Below, in pieces: positions 34,791 to 43,899 of a stretch of 64,000 bases of DNA. Position 1 is the stretch's first letter. The number at the start of each line of letters is the position of its first letter. The stretch is from assembly GCF_000337735.1 (NCBI RefSeq), contig NZ_AOHX01000042.1, forward strand, positions 20,504 to 84,503, in the 5' to 3' direction. Origin of the DNA: Natronorubrum sulfidifaciens JCM 14089 (lineage in GTDB: Archaea; Halobacteriota; Halobacteria; Halobacteriales; Natrialbaceae). A program made the position numbers and the translations under genes. Below the pieces are notes generated by a model. That model saw nothing but the letters and a program-made list of their open reading frames with translations. It made no database searches and had not been told where the DNA came from.

Positions 34791-36119
34791 ATGTTCGGAA
34801 CGAGCGGTATTCGCGGCGAAGTCGGTTCGGAAGTGACGGCCGAGTTGGCGCTGTCGGTCGGTCGAGCGCTCGCCTCGGAGGGGTACGAACGCGTCGTCGT
34901 CGGCCGTGACGTCCGCGAGAGCGGGACGATGTTGGCCGACGCACTCGCCGCCGGTGTTCGAGAGTGTGGCGGCGACGTGGTCGACGTCGGCGTCGCGCCG
35001 ACACCGACCGTTGCCCGCGGCGTCGACTGGCTCGAGGCCGACGCGGGAGTCGTGATCACGGCCTCGCACAACCCGGCCACGGACAACGGGATCAAACTCT
35101 GGTCACCGAGCGGGCAGGCCTTCGACACCGAGCGTCGGGCGGCGATCACCGACCGCGTCGAGAACGAGCGCTACGACCTCGAGGACTGGACCGGTATCGG
35201 CGACCGCAGTCACCACGACGGCGTGCTCGAGCGCCACGTCGAGACGATTGTCGACAGTGTCGAGGGCCTCGAGGGTCTCGAGGTCGTCGTCGACGTCGGC
35301 AACGGAGCCGGCAGCGTCACGGCGGACGCACTGGTCGAACTCGGCTGTCACGTCCGGACGCTCAACGCCCAGCCCGATGGGCGGTTCCCGGGGCGACCCA
35401 GCGAACCCAACGCGGAGACGCTGACGGATCTCCAGCAACTTGTCGGGGCGACGGATGCCGACCTCGGCATCGCTCACGACGGCGACGGTGACCGGATGAT
35501 GGCTGTCGACGAGCGCGGTGAGTTCGTTCCGAAAGACCTCCTGCTGGCGCTGTTCGCTCGCGAGGCGGCGGGCGACGGTGAGCAGGTCGCCGCCCCGTTG
35601 AACACCAGCCTCGCCGTCGACGACGCGCTCGCAGCCGTCGGCGCAAGCGTCACACGCACCGCCGTCGGCGACGTTTACGTCGCAGAGCGAGCAACCGACC
35701 CCGGGGTCGTCTTCGGCGGTGAACCGAGCGGCGCGTGGATCTGGCCCGAGGAAACGCTCTGTCCCGATGGTCCGTACGCGGCCTGTACGCTCGCCGCGAT
35801 GGTCGCTCGAGACGGCCCGCTCGGAACGGCGGTCGACGCCCTCGAGACGTATCCGATCCACCGGACCGCGATCGACGTCGAGAACAAGGCTGCCGTGATG
35901 GATCGTGTCGAGGCGACGGTCCGCGAGCGCGATCTGGCGTTCGATGCGCTCGATGGCGTTCGCATCGAGTACGACGACGGCTGGACACTCGTCCGGCCCA
36001 GTGGCACCGAGGCACTCGTCCGCATCACCGCGGAAGCACGCGATCCACAGCGCGCCGAGGAACTGTTCGCGGACGCTCGTGCGATCGTCGCCGACGCGGC
36101 CGACGCGGGGACAGAATAA
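34791..36119 (+). CDS. glmM: Phosphohexomutase (phosphoglucosamine mutase-like)
   Basis: 442-residue alpha-D-phosphohexomutase. The phosphoserine loop TASHNPATDN places the catalytic Ser at residue 92, the metal-binding loop is HDGDGDRMM, the sugar loop is FGGEPSGAW, and the phosphate-binding loop near the C-terminus is RPSGTEALVRI. The sequence starts at the active domain (MFGTSGIRGEVG), and TTTTTATATACC about 28 nt upstream suggests a leaderless transcript. In haloarchaea such proteins are usually called phosphoglucosamine mutase or phosphomannomutase, feeding glycan and glycoprotein precursors; the symbol is best taken as a family label. Confidence 0.85.
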   Translation: MFGTSGIRGEVGSEVTAELALSVGRALASEGYERVVVGRDVRESGTMLADALAAGVRECGGDVVDVGVAPTPTVARGVDWLEADAGVVITASHNPATDNGIKLWSPSGQAFDTERRAAITDRVENERYDLEDWTGIGDRSHHDGVLERHVETIVDSVEGLEGLEVVVDVGNGAGSVTADALVELGCHVRTLNAQPDGRFPGRPSEPNAETLTDLQQLVGATDADLGIAHDGDGDRMMAVDERGEFVPKDLLLALFAREAAGDGEQVAAPLNTSLAVDDALAAVGASVTRTAVGDVYVAERATDPGVVFGGEPSGAWIWPEETLCPDGPYAACTLAAMVARDGPLGTAVDALETYPIHRTAIDVENKAAVMDRVEATVRERDLAFDALDGVRIEYDDGWTLVRPSGTEALVRITAEARDPQRAEELFADARAIVADAADAGTE

Positions 36120-36157
36120 GCCGGCCTCGAGCACGAACTGCCGCGGTTGGCCAGTCC

Positions 36158-37372
36158 TTATCGTTCGCCGGCCAGCGCGGAAAAGAGCCGGTCTTCGAAC
36201 TCGACGCCGCTGATCCCCTCGGAAGGGCCGATCCCTTCCATGTGATCGACCGACACCTGCCCGCCGCCCATCCGGGCGTGGCCGCCCGCGTTCGCCATTG
36301 GAATGTCGCTGACGGCGTGGCGGAGGGTCTCGCCCATATGGACCCGGTCGTCTCGAGAGCGACCCGAGAGATGGATCGTGCCGTCGTGTTCGCCGTAGAC
36401 GACGACTGCGGTAACGCCCTCTAACTGCATGAGTTCGTCTGCGGCCTGTGGAATCGCGTCGACGTTCGAGAGTTCGCCGACGTCACAGACGGCAAAGGGA
36501 CCCTCGACGCGTTTCTCGGTGATCGCCGTCGCTTTGATCTGTAAGACGTCGTCGCTGACCTGCGGGTTGGCGATTCGGTCCAGCAGATCCTCGTCGATAC
36601 CCGGAAAGAGCGTCGCACAGGCGTCGAACTCCGCGCTCGAGCAGCCGTTGGTCAGATGGTTCGTATCCGAAAGAACACCGTAGAGCAGCCCGGTCGCGAG
36701 TTCGTCCGAGACCTCGAGGGCAGCCTCCGCGTCCGGGTCGACCGTCGCATCGAGTTCGTCGAGATACTCGACGAGAATCGTCGATGCCGCCCCGTACGCC
36801 GTTCTGACGTCGGTAAACTCCGTCCCCGTCCCGTTTCCGGGGTGATGGTCGACGACCGCGATCGGTTCGATGGATTGAGAGCCCGCAAACCCACGCGGCG
36901 TGTTGTGGTCGACGAGCACGACGGCATCAGCGGCGAGCTGTGAACTCGCCTCGATCGACTCGAGGTCGACGTCGAGGACGGTTCGAAACGCCCGGTTTTC
37001 CTGATGGCGGATCTCGCCGGCGTACTGGAGGGTGGTGTCGGTGCCGACGGCGGCCGCGATGTCCGCGACCCCCATCGCACAGGCCATGGCGTCGGGGTCC
37101 GGGTTCGGATGCATGAGGACCGCGACGTCGTCGTACTCGCCGAGCAGTCGCTGGAGGTGGACGCCGGGTGGTCGACGAAACCAGCGCACGACCCACCAGC
37201 TTCCGACGCCGACCGACGCGATCGCCAACACGACGAGTGACAGGACAAGCGGCTCGAGCGATCGTGCCGTATCGACGACTGGCTCGAGCGATCGGGCTGC
37301 ATCGACGGCGGGATCGATCGCTGCGACGTCCACCTCGAGCGACGGCTCGCTCGAGATGGTCCGGGTTCGCAT
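36158..37372 (-). CDS. Membrane-anchored DHH-DHHA1 family phosphoesterase
   Basis: 404 residues. One N-terminal membrane segment (about residues 40-62, LVLSLVVLAIASVGVGSWWV) is followed by a DHH domain with AVLMHPNPDPDAMACAMG, AVVLVDHN and AVVDHHPGNG, then the DHHA1 domain ending in the GG-rich motif ANAGGHARMGGGQVSV. The family includes RecJ-like exonucleases, nanoRNases and c-di-AMP phosphodiesterases. The membrane anchor resembles nucleotide second-messenger hydrolases, but there are no PAS or GGDEF domains. A 30-bp tandem duplication (37251-37310) encodes part of the segment before the membrane helix. Converges with the upstream gene. Confidence 0.75.
   Translation of the reverse strand: MRTRTISSEPSLEVDVAAIDPAVDAARSLEPVVDTARSLEPLVLSLVVLAIASVGVGSWWVVRWFRRPPGVHLQRLLGEYDDVAVLMHPNPDPDAMACAMGVADIAAAVGTDTTLQYAGEIRHQENRAFRTVLDVDLESIEASSQLAADAVVLVDHNTPRGFAGSQSIEPIAVVDHHPGNGTGTEFTDVRTAYGAASTILVEYLDELDATVDPDAEAALEVSDELATGLLYGVLSDTNHLTNGCSSAEFDACATLFPGIDEDLLDRIANPQVSDDVLQIKATAITEKRVEGPFAVCDVGELSNVDAIPQAADELMQLEGVTAVVVYGEHDGTIHLSGRSRDDRVHMGETLRHAVSDIPMANAGGHARMGGGQVSVDHMEGIGPSEGISGVEFEDRLFSALAGER
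37251..37310 (-). repeat. 30-bp tandem duplication in the DHH protein N-terminus
   Basis: Two adjacent 30-bp units, both beginning GGCTCGAGCGATCG, encode the near-identical decapeptides VDAARSLEPV and VDTARSLEPL just before the membrane segment. They differ at a few positions, so the duplication is not very recent. Effect on the protein is a longer, charged juxtamembrane linker. Confidence 0.65.
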
Positions 37373-37426
37373 ATCACACAATTATATCGAATCCTCAAGA
37401 AATTTCCCCCGCAGGTGATGGCCCCG

Positions 37427-38329
37427 TTATTCGCTGGTGGCGTCGGCGACGAACGCGTCGACCGCATCCCGGTACCCCTCTCGATACGTCGGATACGCGA
37501 ACTCGTAGCCCAGTTCGCGCAGTTTCTTGTTGGCACAGCGTTTACTCGTCAGCAGTCGTCGCCGCGCGGCTTCCGAGAGGTCGTCGTCCGCGAGTCGCGC
37601 TTCTTTCGTCCGCTTTGGCGGCTGCTCGACGCCTGCGGCGTCAGCCAGCCAGTCGGCAAAGACCCACTTGTCCGCGGGTTCGTCGTCGACGACCTGCACG
37701 ACCGCACCGCGGGCGAGGTCCTCCTCGAGCAGGTAGCGGACGGCTCCCGCGGCGTCGTCGCGATGGACCATGTTCAGGTAGCCCTCGACGACGGGGCCCT
37801 CGAGATAGCGCTCGAGGCGGTAGCGGCCGGGACCGTACAGTCCCGCAAAGCGAGCGACAGTGCCCTCGTAGCCGTACTCGGGTGGCAACTCGCGGGCGAT
37901 CCGCTCGGCCTCGGCGAGCACTTCGGTCTTCTCAGTTGTGGGCTCGAGGGGCGTCTCCTCGTCGACCCAGCCGCCGTCGTGGTCGCCGAGAACCCCCGTC
38001 GAGGAGGTGTACAGTAGTCGCTCGGGTGTGTGCTCGCGCTCGCCGAACTGTTCAATCGCCGTTTGCAGCCCCTCGACGTAGACCTCGCGGGCCGCCTCGG
38101 CACCGCGGCCGCCGCTGCTGGCGGCGAAGACGATGGCATCGACATCCGGCACGGCCTCGAGTCCGGCTGGATCGGTGATATCGGCCGTGACGGCCGCGAA
38201 GCCGGCGTCTTCGATCGCCTCGATACCCTCCTCGGATCGGCGAACGCCGATCACATCGTGGCCGCGAGCGGTGAGCTGTCGGCCCAGCTCGAGGCCGACG
38301 TGTCCACAGCCCAAAATTGCAACGTCCAT
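37427..38329 (-). CDS. NAD-dependent epimerase/reductase (extended SDR-like)
   Basis: 300 residues. Starts MDVAILGCGHVGLELG, a glycine-rich Rossmann motif, followed by the SDR-like block YTSSTGVLGDHDGGWVDEET and, later, RFAGLYGPGRYRLE. It resembles YeeZ-type NAD(P)-dependent sugar or nucleotide-sugar epimerase homologues. A canonical YxxxK catalytic pair is not obvious (the region around 140-160 reads EKTEVLAEAERIARELPPEY), so catalytic status is uncertain. The ATG matching MDVAIL was preferred over the GTG two codons upstream. No operon context helps. Confidence 0.65.
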   Translation of the reverse strand: MDVAILGCGHVGLELGRQLTARGHDVIGVRRSEEGIEAIEDAGFAAVTADITDPAGLEAVPDVDAIVFAASSGGRGAEAAREVYVEGLQTAIEQFGEREHTPERLLYTSSTGVLGDHDGGWVDEETPLEPTTEKTEVLAEAERIARELPPEYGYEGTVARFAGLYGPGRYRLERYLEGPVVEGYLNMVHRDDAAGAVRYLLEEDLARGAVVQVVDDEPADKWVFADWLADAAGVEQPPKRTKEARLADDDLSEAARRRLLTSKRCANKKLRELGYEFAYPTYREGYRDAVDAFVADATSE

Positions 38330-38408
38330 GCCCACAGTCGCGCCTGAACGAGTATAACTACCCTGCTCGCAGCGAGACTGGCTGGCACCGGTTGATCGTC
38401 GCCTCGAG

Positions 38409-38834
38409 TCAGGGCGCGCCGTCGGCGATCACGTACTGAATGTGGACGAACTCGGCGAACGACATTGGGGAGCGCTGTTCGATCTTCTGTTGGATCTCTT
38501 TCGCCTCGAGGTCGATGTCGATGTGGCTCTCGATCGCCTCGACGTCGAGGACGGCCGTCGACATGCCCAACAGGAGATGTTCACAGGCGATGGTCACGAT
38601 CTCGTCGGCGTCGGGTTCGCCGTCCTCGAGCGCCAGAATCTGGGCCGCCTCGGTGAGCGTGAGGTCGGGCGACTCGCCCTCGAGTAGCGCCTCGAGGGTG
38701 TCGTGGGCGACGTCAGTCGCTTCGGCGACCTCGTCGGGGCCGTGCTGTTCGATCACCGACCGGAGGTCGGCGTCGTACTCCGCACGGAGGTCAGCGGGCG
38801 AGTCGGGAACGGTCATCCGCTGTTCGTAGAACAT
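38409..38834 (-). CDS. DUF5791-like conserved haloarchaeal protein
   Basis: 141-residue acidic protein of unknown function, mostly helical in appearance, with blocks AEYDADLRSVIEQHGPDEVA, TDVAHDTLEALLEGESPDLT and EIVTIACEHLLLGMSTAVLD. These resemble the small conserved haloarchaeal family called DUF5791. The N-terminal MFYEQRM start was chosen since upstream in-frame sequence is not protein-like; MTVPDSP six codons later is the alternative. No catalytic motif seen. The gene is monocistronic and diverges from cetZ across 158 bp. Confidence 0.6.
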   Translation of the reverse strand: MFYEQRMTVPDSPADLRAEYDADLRSVIEQHGPDEVAEATDVAHDTLEALLEGESPDLTLTEAAQILALEDGEPDADEIVTIACEHLLLGMSTAVLDVEAIESHIDIDLEAKEIQQKIEQRSPMSFAEFVHIQYVIADGAP

Positions 38835-38992
38835 GCCAGAGAACACGGGTATCGCGCTGAAAGGTATTGCTATCGTCGCCACTTCTTGCGGTGGGACGGC
38901 TGTCACTCGAGGCCGATCCGAACAACCGATCAGTCGGCGAGAAACACTCGCTCACCGGAACGTTCAACAGGCTACCGTTACATACACGTGAC

Positions 38993-40075
38993 ATGAAAGT
39001 CGCCCTGATCGGTGTTGGACAGGCCGGCGGCAAAGTAACCGAACGACTCGCCCGATTCGACGCGGAGATGGGTTTTGGAGCCGTTCAAGGGGCGTTGGCC
39101 GTCAACTCCGCGAAACCAGACCTCCAGTCGCTCGAGTACGTCGACACCCAACTGATCGGCGCGGACCGAGTCAACGGCCACGGCGTCGGCGGCGACAACG
39201 AACTCGGCACCGAAGTCATGCAGTCGGACATCCAGCAGGTGCTGGGCGCACTCGACGGGCGTGTCACCTCGAGTGCCGAAGCGATCTTCGTCGTCGCGGG
39301 ACTCGGCGGCGGCACCGGCAGCGGCGGTGCGCCGGTGCTCGTCCACCACCTCCAGCAGGTCTACGACGTGCCCGTCTACGCGCTCGGTATCCTGCCGGGG
39401 CGCAACGAAGGGGCGCTGTATCAGGCCAACGCTGGCCGCTCGCTGAAGACGATCATCCGCGAAGCCGACTCGACCCTGCTCGTCGACAACGACGCGTGGC
39501 ACGAGCAGGGCGAAAGCGTCGAAGGAGCCTTCGAGACGATCAACGAGCGGATCGCCAAGCGCGTTGGGCTGTTGTTCGCCTCCGGCGAGGCCGTCGAGGG
39601 CGTCGGCGAAAGTGTCGTCGACTCGAGCGAGGTCATCAACACGCTTCGAGCCGGCGGCGTCGCTGCGCTCGGCTACGCCACCGAACTCGCGAGCGAGGAC
39701 AGCGCCGAGAACATCCGAACCGCGATGAGCGTCTCGCGACAGGCGCTGTTGACGGGGACGAGCCTGCCCGACGCGACGACAGCTGACTCGGCCCTGCTGG
39801 TGATCGCCGGCGACCCCGACCGAATCCCCCGCAAGGGCGTCGAGCGAGCCCGCCGCTGGCTCGAGGACGAAACCGGCAGCATGCAGGTTCGCGGCGGCGA
39901 CTTCCCGCTCGAGAGCGATCGTCTCGGCGCGCTCGTCTTGCTCGGCGGCGCCGAACGCTCCGAGCGCGTACAACAGTTCATGGAGCGCGCACGCGAGGCG
40001 AAACGCGCACGTGAGGAAGAGCAGACGGACCACGCCGCGCAGTTCGCCGACGACCGACTCGAGGACCTCTTTTAG
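38993..40075 (+). CDS. cetZ: CetZ, archaeal tubulin-superfamily protein
   Basis: 360 residues. The tubulin signature GGGTGSGG occupies residues 105-112 and the nucleotide-binding start is ALIGVGQAGGK. Sequence between (QGALAVNSAKPDLQSL, DRVNGHGVGGDNE) is characteristic of CetZ, which in haloarchaea shapes rods and influences motility, rather than of the division FtsZ. The C-terminus is charged and coiled (RAREAKRAREEEQTD). The ATG at 38993 gives the conserved N-terminus; the longer reading is promoter-like. A second tubulin homologue, FtsZ1, lies at 60.6 kb in this window. Confidence 0.9.
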   Translation: MKVALIGVGQAGGKVTERLARFDAEMGFGAVQGALAVNSAKPDLQSLEYVDTQLIGADRVNGHGVGGDNELGTEVMQSDIQQVLGALDGRVTSSAEAIFVVAGLGGGTGSGGAPVLVHHLQQVYDVPVYALGILPGRNEGALYQANAGRSLKTIIREADSTLLVDNDAWHEQGESVEGAFETINERIAKRVGLLFASGEAVEGVGESVVDSSEVINTLRAGGVAALGYATELASEDSAENIRTAMSVSRQALLTGTSLPDATTADSALLVIAGDPDRIPRKGVERARRWLEDETGSMQVRGGDFPLESDRLGALVLLGGAERSERVQQFMERAREAKRAREEEQTDHAAQFADDRLEDLF

Positions 40076-40486
40076 CGACGGCTTTCGATCAGCCGACGGG
40101 TCGGTGGTCGAACTCGGTTCAACTGTCTGTGTCGGAACTGAACGAGAGCTCGACCGGCTCCGTGTATTTATATATCGTCGCCGAACCCGTGTCACGGCCC
40201 AACACAGCCGAGGACGGCCGTGTCAACCGTTTTCAGGGGTTTTGGTACCGGTACATTTAAATTGAAGGCGACAGTAGAGATGAGTACCAGAACGCCACCG
40301 GGGCGCGTATCGCTCGACGATCGATGACAGGAAATCTTATTCACCGAGGTTTCGCAGATTGTGAGCGCACGCTGTTCACTGTCGCGTCTCCCACCGATGG
40401 ACTGACCCCCGAGCGACGGGTGTCGACTCCGTTCGAGACGCCGATCGCCCCCCGGTGCGGGTATGGCACAGAGGTTTGACTAACAC
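40076..40486. promoter_or_regulatory. 411-bp intergenic region with several promoter-like boxes and a hairpin
   Basis: The gap follows cetZ. Elements seen: TATTTATATATC (40165-40176), a strong TATA-like box; an inverted repeat CACGGCC (40193-40199) / GGCCGTG (40216-40222) followed by T-rich CCGTTTTC; a 10-bp palindrome GTACCGGTAC (40245-40254) next to ATTTAAATT, another AT box; and ATCTTATTC near 40334. Together this suggests a long leader for the downstream coiled-coil gene, more than one promoter, or a small non-coding RNA. No convincing ORF is present. Confidence 0.45.
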
Positions 40487-41368
40487 ATGGTAGACGAATC
40501 ACAGAACATCGAACTTACAGAGGACGACCTAGAAAACAAATCGAAAGGCCAGCTTATCAAGATGGCCGGGCAGCTCCGAGACCGGCGAAACGATCTCAAT
40601 CAGATGGCCTCCGAGCGGGCTTCCAACCGTGACGACTTAAACGCTGAGACGCGCGAGAAGGTCGACGAAGCCCAGGAACACCGCGAAAAGCGTGACGAGC
40701 TCAACGAGCAGGTCCAGGAACACAAGGACAAACGCAACGAGCTCAACGCCGAGGCCAACGAACTCTTCGACAAAGTCGAACAGCTCAAGTCGGACATGGA
40801 ACTCGACGAGGGCAAAGACTTAGAGGAGCTCAAAGAGGAGATCGAGCAACTCGAGTTCAAACAGCAGACGGAAGTTCTCTCGAGTGAAGACGAGAAAGAG
40901 CTGATCGAGAAGATCGAGTCCAAGCGCGAGGAGTACGAAGAGCGCAAGCAGAAACTCGACCAGAACGAGGACCTCGAGGCGCTCGTCGAGGAAGCCGAGG
41001 AAGTGCGTTCGGAAGCCTCGAAACACCACCAGAAAGTCACGGAGCTTGCGGACAAGGCCCAAGAACATCACAACCAGATGATCGAGGCCTACCGCGAAGC
41101 CGATGACATCCGTGACGAGGCCGACGAGATGCACGAATCCTTCGTCGAGGCTCAGGAGGCCGCCGACCGCCACCACGAAGACTTCGTCCGCGTCCAGAAG
41201 CGTCTGCGCGAACTGGACAAGAAAGAAGAAGAACAGCGCAAGTCCCAGCGCGACAAGAAGAAGGAAGCGGCCAAAGAAGAGGCCGAAGAGATCTATCAGA
41301 AGTTCAAGGAAGGCGAGACGCTCGACACCGAGGACCTGATGAAGCTCCAGAAGACGGGGCTGCTCTAA
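40487..41368 (+). CDS. Long coiled-coil protein of unknown function (DUF7121-like)
   Basis: 293 residues, almost wholly helical coiled coil rich in Glu, Lys, Gln and Asp, beginning MVDESQNIELTEDDLENKSK and ending in a short basic-acidic tail with LMKLQKTGLL. Conserved homologues without known function occur in haloarchaea and methanogens. Less acidic and more Lys-rich than neighbours, hinting at a nucleic acid or structural partner. GAGG about 15 nt before the ATG is a possible ribosome-binding site, after a long leader. T-rich sequence downstream (41389-41406) may end transcription. Confidence 0.75.
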   Translation: MVDESQNIELTEDDLENKSKGQLIKMAGQLRDRRNDLNQMASERASNRDDLNAETREKVDEAQEHREKRDELNEQVQEHKDKRNELNAEANELFDKVEQLKSDMELDEGKDLEELKEEIEQLEFKQQTEVLSSEDEKELIEKIESKREEYEERKQKLDQNEDLEALVEEAEEVRSEASKHHQKVTELADKAQEHHNQMIEAYREADDIRDEADEMHESFVEAQEAADRHHEDFVRVQKRLRELDKKEEEQRKSQRDKKKEAAKEEAEEIYQKFKEGETLDTEDLMKLQKTGLL

Positions 41369-41388
41369 CTCGGTTCGTCCACCTGTGT

Positions 41389-41406
41389 CTTTTTGCGGTT
41401 TTTCTC
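41389..41406 (+). terminator. T-rich probable terminator of the coiled-coil gene
   Basis: CTTTTTGCGGTTTTTC follows the stop codon by about 20 nt. Two runs of five T on the coding strand are what archaeal RNA polymerase uses for intrinsic termination. No strong hairpin is needed or seen. Confidence 0.5.
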
Positions 41407-41511
41407 CACCGGCGTGAGCGACTGCGCTGGCCTCGAGTCACTCAGGAGTGTGAACACGTACGCTTAACTCGCCAGCAGCCACAGATGCTGGCATGATTCG
41501 AGGTGGTGACG

Positions 41512-42507
41512 ATGGCTAGCGGTCGTGGGATCGCACGTCTGTTGATCGTCGTGGTCGGAGCTGCGGTGTTCGCCGTGATTGGAGTCTCGTTGTTCGTCGT
41601 GTATCCGGCGTCGATGGCCGATCTGGCTGGCGTCCTCGTGGCGCTCGTCGTCGTCGTTGCCGGGATTCGAATCGCCGGCAGCGTCGCTGGCTCGCTCTTT
41701 CCGGGCTACGACGTCGCCGAGGTCGCCGTCGAGGGGCCGATTACCCGCGACGGTGGCGGGGGGCGACTTCCCTCGAGTCCACGGGGGACGCCGGCTGACG
41801 ACATCGTCGATCAGATCGACCGGGCCGACGAGGACGACAACGTCGACGCATTGCTGCTGAAGCTGAACACGCCGGGTGGCGAGATCGTTCCAAGCGACGA
41901 CATTCGGCTCGCTGCCGAACGGTTCGACGGCCCGACGATCGCCTACACGACCGACGTCTGTGCAAGCGGCGGCTACTGGATTGCAAGCGGCTGTGATGAG
42001 CTCTGGGCTCGCGACGGCAGTATCGTCGGCTCAATCGGCGTCATCGGGTCGCGCGTGAACGCGAACGACCTCGCCGAGAAAGTCGGCCTCTCGTACGAGC
42101 GACTCGCGGCGGGCGAGTACAAAGACGCCGGCACGCCGCTGAAAGAACTCGAGGACGACGAACGGGAGTACCTCCAGGGGTTGATCGACGACTACTACGA
42201 GACGTTCGTCGAACGAGTCAGCGACGGCCGCGACTTAGAACCCGAGTTCGTCAGAGACACCGAAGCACGGATTTACCTCGGCGAGGAGGCCTACGAGATG
42301 GAGCTGGTCGACCACCTCGGCACACGTCGTGAACTCGAGGACGAACTGGCGGATCGACTCGACAGGGACGCCGTCGCGGTCGAAGCGTTCGAACCCGAGC
42401 GACCGCTGATGGCTCGGATTGGCACCGGTGCCCAGCAACTCGCCTACGCCTTCGGGGCCGGCATCGCCGGTATCGCGGAGGATCGAGAGTTTCGGCTGCG
42501 GCTGTAA
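41512..42507 (+). CDS. sppA: Signal peptide peptidase A (SppA), S49 family
   Basis: 331-residue membrane protease. Two hydrophobic segments at the N-terminus (LLIVVVGAAVFAVIGVSLFV and LAGVLVALVVVVAGIRIAGS) anchor it, followed by the S49 domain. The serine nucleophile lies in VCASGGYWIA and the conserved lysine in AGEYKDAGTP. The half-size single-domain form, as in archaea and Bacillus, is used. It degrades cleaved signal peptides in the membrane. GAGGTG spaced 6 nt before the ATG supports this start; CGCTTAACTC about 50 nt upstream is a TATA-like box. Confidence 0.88.
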   Translation: MASGRGIARLLIVVVGAAVFAVIGVSLFVVYPASMADLAGVLVALVVVVAGIRIAGSVAGSLFPGYDVAEVAVEGPITRDGGGGRLPSSPRGTPADDIVDQIDRADEDDNVDALLLKLNTPGGEIVPSDDIRLAAERFDGPTIAYTTDVCASGGYWIASGCDELWARDGSIVGSIGVIGSRVNANDLAEKVGLSYERLAAGEYKDAGTPLKELEDDEREYLQGLIDDYYETFVERVSDGRDLEPEFVRDTEARIYLGEEAYEMELVDHLGTRRELEDELADRLDRDAVAVEAFEPERPLMARIGTGAQQLAYAFGAGIAGIAEDREFRLRL

Positions 42508-42579
42508 CCCGTCTGTCAACGCTGGCACCGTATCGAACGAGTGAGTGGTTTTATCGTCACACAGCATGGAACGGATATC

Positions 42580-43848
42580 GTGACAACGCTGGTCGTCTGT
42601 CTCGATCGAACCGACGACGTGGGCCGCAAGACCGGCCTTCGGTCGCCCGTCGTCGGCTGGGAAGCCGTCCGCGCGCTGGTGACCGACGTCGGACTGGCTG
42701 ATCCGGAGGACTCGGGAGTGAACTCCCTGCTCGAGACGCTGCGCGTCGCCCAGGACTTACGAGACGAGAACGAAGACGTCGTCGTCGCGGTCGTCTCGGG
42801 GGACCGAGAGTCGATGGTCTCGGCGGATCGGGCGGTCGCCCACCAGCTCGACGAACTCGTCGCCGAGTACGATCCCGACTCAGCCGTCGTCGTCATCGAC
42901 AGTGCGGAAGACGAGCGGCTGGTACCGATCGTCGAGAGCCGTATGCAGGTCGACTCGGTCGACCGTGTCGTCGTCCGACAGGCTCGAGACATCGAATCGA
43001 CGTACTATCTGCTCAAGCAGTTTCTCGCCGACGAGGAGCTCCGACAGACCGTGCTGGTCCCCATCGGACTCACGCTGTTGGTCTTCCCGATGCTTGCGAC
43101 CCTTGCCGGGCCTGCTGAGGGTGCCGCGGCGATCACGACCGTGATCGGTGTTTTCCTGCTGTATAAGGGCTTCAACATCGACGAACTCGTCACCGGACTC
43201 GCCCATCAGGCACGCGAATCGCTGTACTCCGGGCAGGTGTCGGTCGTTACCTACGTCGTCGCCGCCGGCCTCACGTTCGTTGGGCTCTTTGCGGGCGCAC
43301 TGGGTGTCTCGAGTCTCGAGCACACCGCGGGCGTAGTGGTTCCGGCGATGCAGTTCGCCTTCGACAGCGTGCCGTGGCTCGTGATGGCTGCGCTAACGGC
43401 GAGTGCCGGGCGGCTCCTCGACGAAGCGATTAGCGACGAGCCGATCCGCAGTTCGTATCTGAGCTTGCCCTTTATTGTCGTCGCGGTCGGGCTGGCCGTG
43501 CGTGGCTTTTCGGCGTACGTCCTCGAGCAACAGGGCGTCATCGACCCGTTCGTCGTCCCGGCCGCCGAGTTCGGTGCGCTCTCGAACGAGAGTTTCGTCG
43601 TGACCGCGGGCGAACGACTCGCCTTGTTCGTCGTGACCGCGATCGTGATCAGTCTCATCGGTGCACGGGTCGCATCGTCCGTCAGCGAGAACGGGCCCGA
43701 CGAAGAACCCGACGGCAGTGCTGAGTCCGACACGGGCACTGAGCCGGACGCCGCGCTCCGTCCACAATCGGAGCTGACCGACGGCGGGCCGACGGAACCG
43801 CCCGCAGACGGATCGGACAGCAGCCGTGCGGATGGGCACAACGAGTAG
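42580..43848 (+). CDS. DUF373 family membrane protein
   Basis: 422 residues. The N-terminal soluble domain is TTLVVCLDRTDDVGRKTGLR onward, followed by about six membrane helices between residues 150 and 370, then a long acidic/Ser-rich tail. This is the archaeal DUF373 family of unknown function. The GTG giving MTTLVVCLDRTDD was preferred over the longer frame because GGTTTTATCG about 27 nt upstream is a TATA-like box for a leaderless transcript and because family members start there. The N-terminal domain shows regular DxxD and GRKTG patterns but no catalytic set I can name. Confidence 0.75.
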   Translation: MTTLVVCLDRTDDVGRKTGLRSPVVGWEAVRALVTDVGLADPEDSGVNSLLETLRVAQDLRDENEDVVVAVVSGDRESMVSADRAVAHQLDELVAEYDPDSAVVVIDSAEDERLVPIVESRMQVDSVDRVVVRQARDIESTYYLLKQFLADEELRQTVLVPIGLTLLVFPMLATLAGPAEGAAAITTVIGVFLLYKGFNIDELVTGLAHQARESLYSGQVSVVTYVVAAGLTFVGLFAGALGVSSLEHTAGVVVPAMQFAFDSVPWLVMAALTASAGRLLDEAISDEPIRSSYLSLPFIVVAVGLAVRGFSAYVLEQQGVIDPFVVPAAEFGALSNESFVVTAGERLALFVVTAIVISLIGARVASSVSENGPDEEPDGSAESDTGTEPDAALRPQSELTDGGPTEPPADGSDSSRADGHNE

Positions 43849-43899
43849 CCCGATCACCTGACTCGGTACGCATTTACCCCTGTGCGCTCACTGACGACC

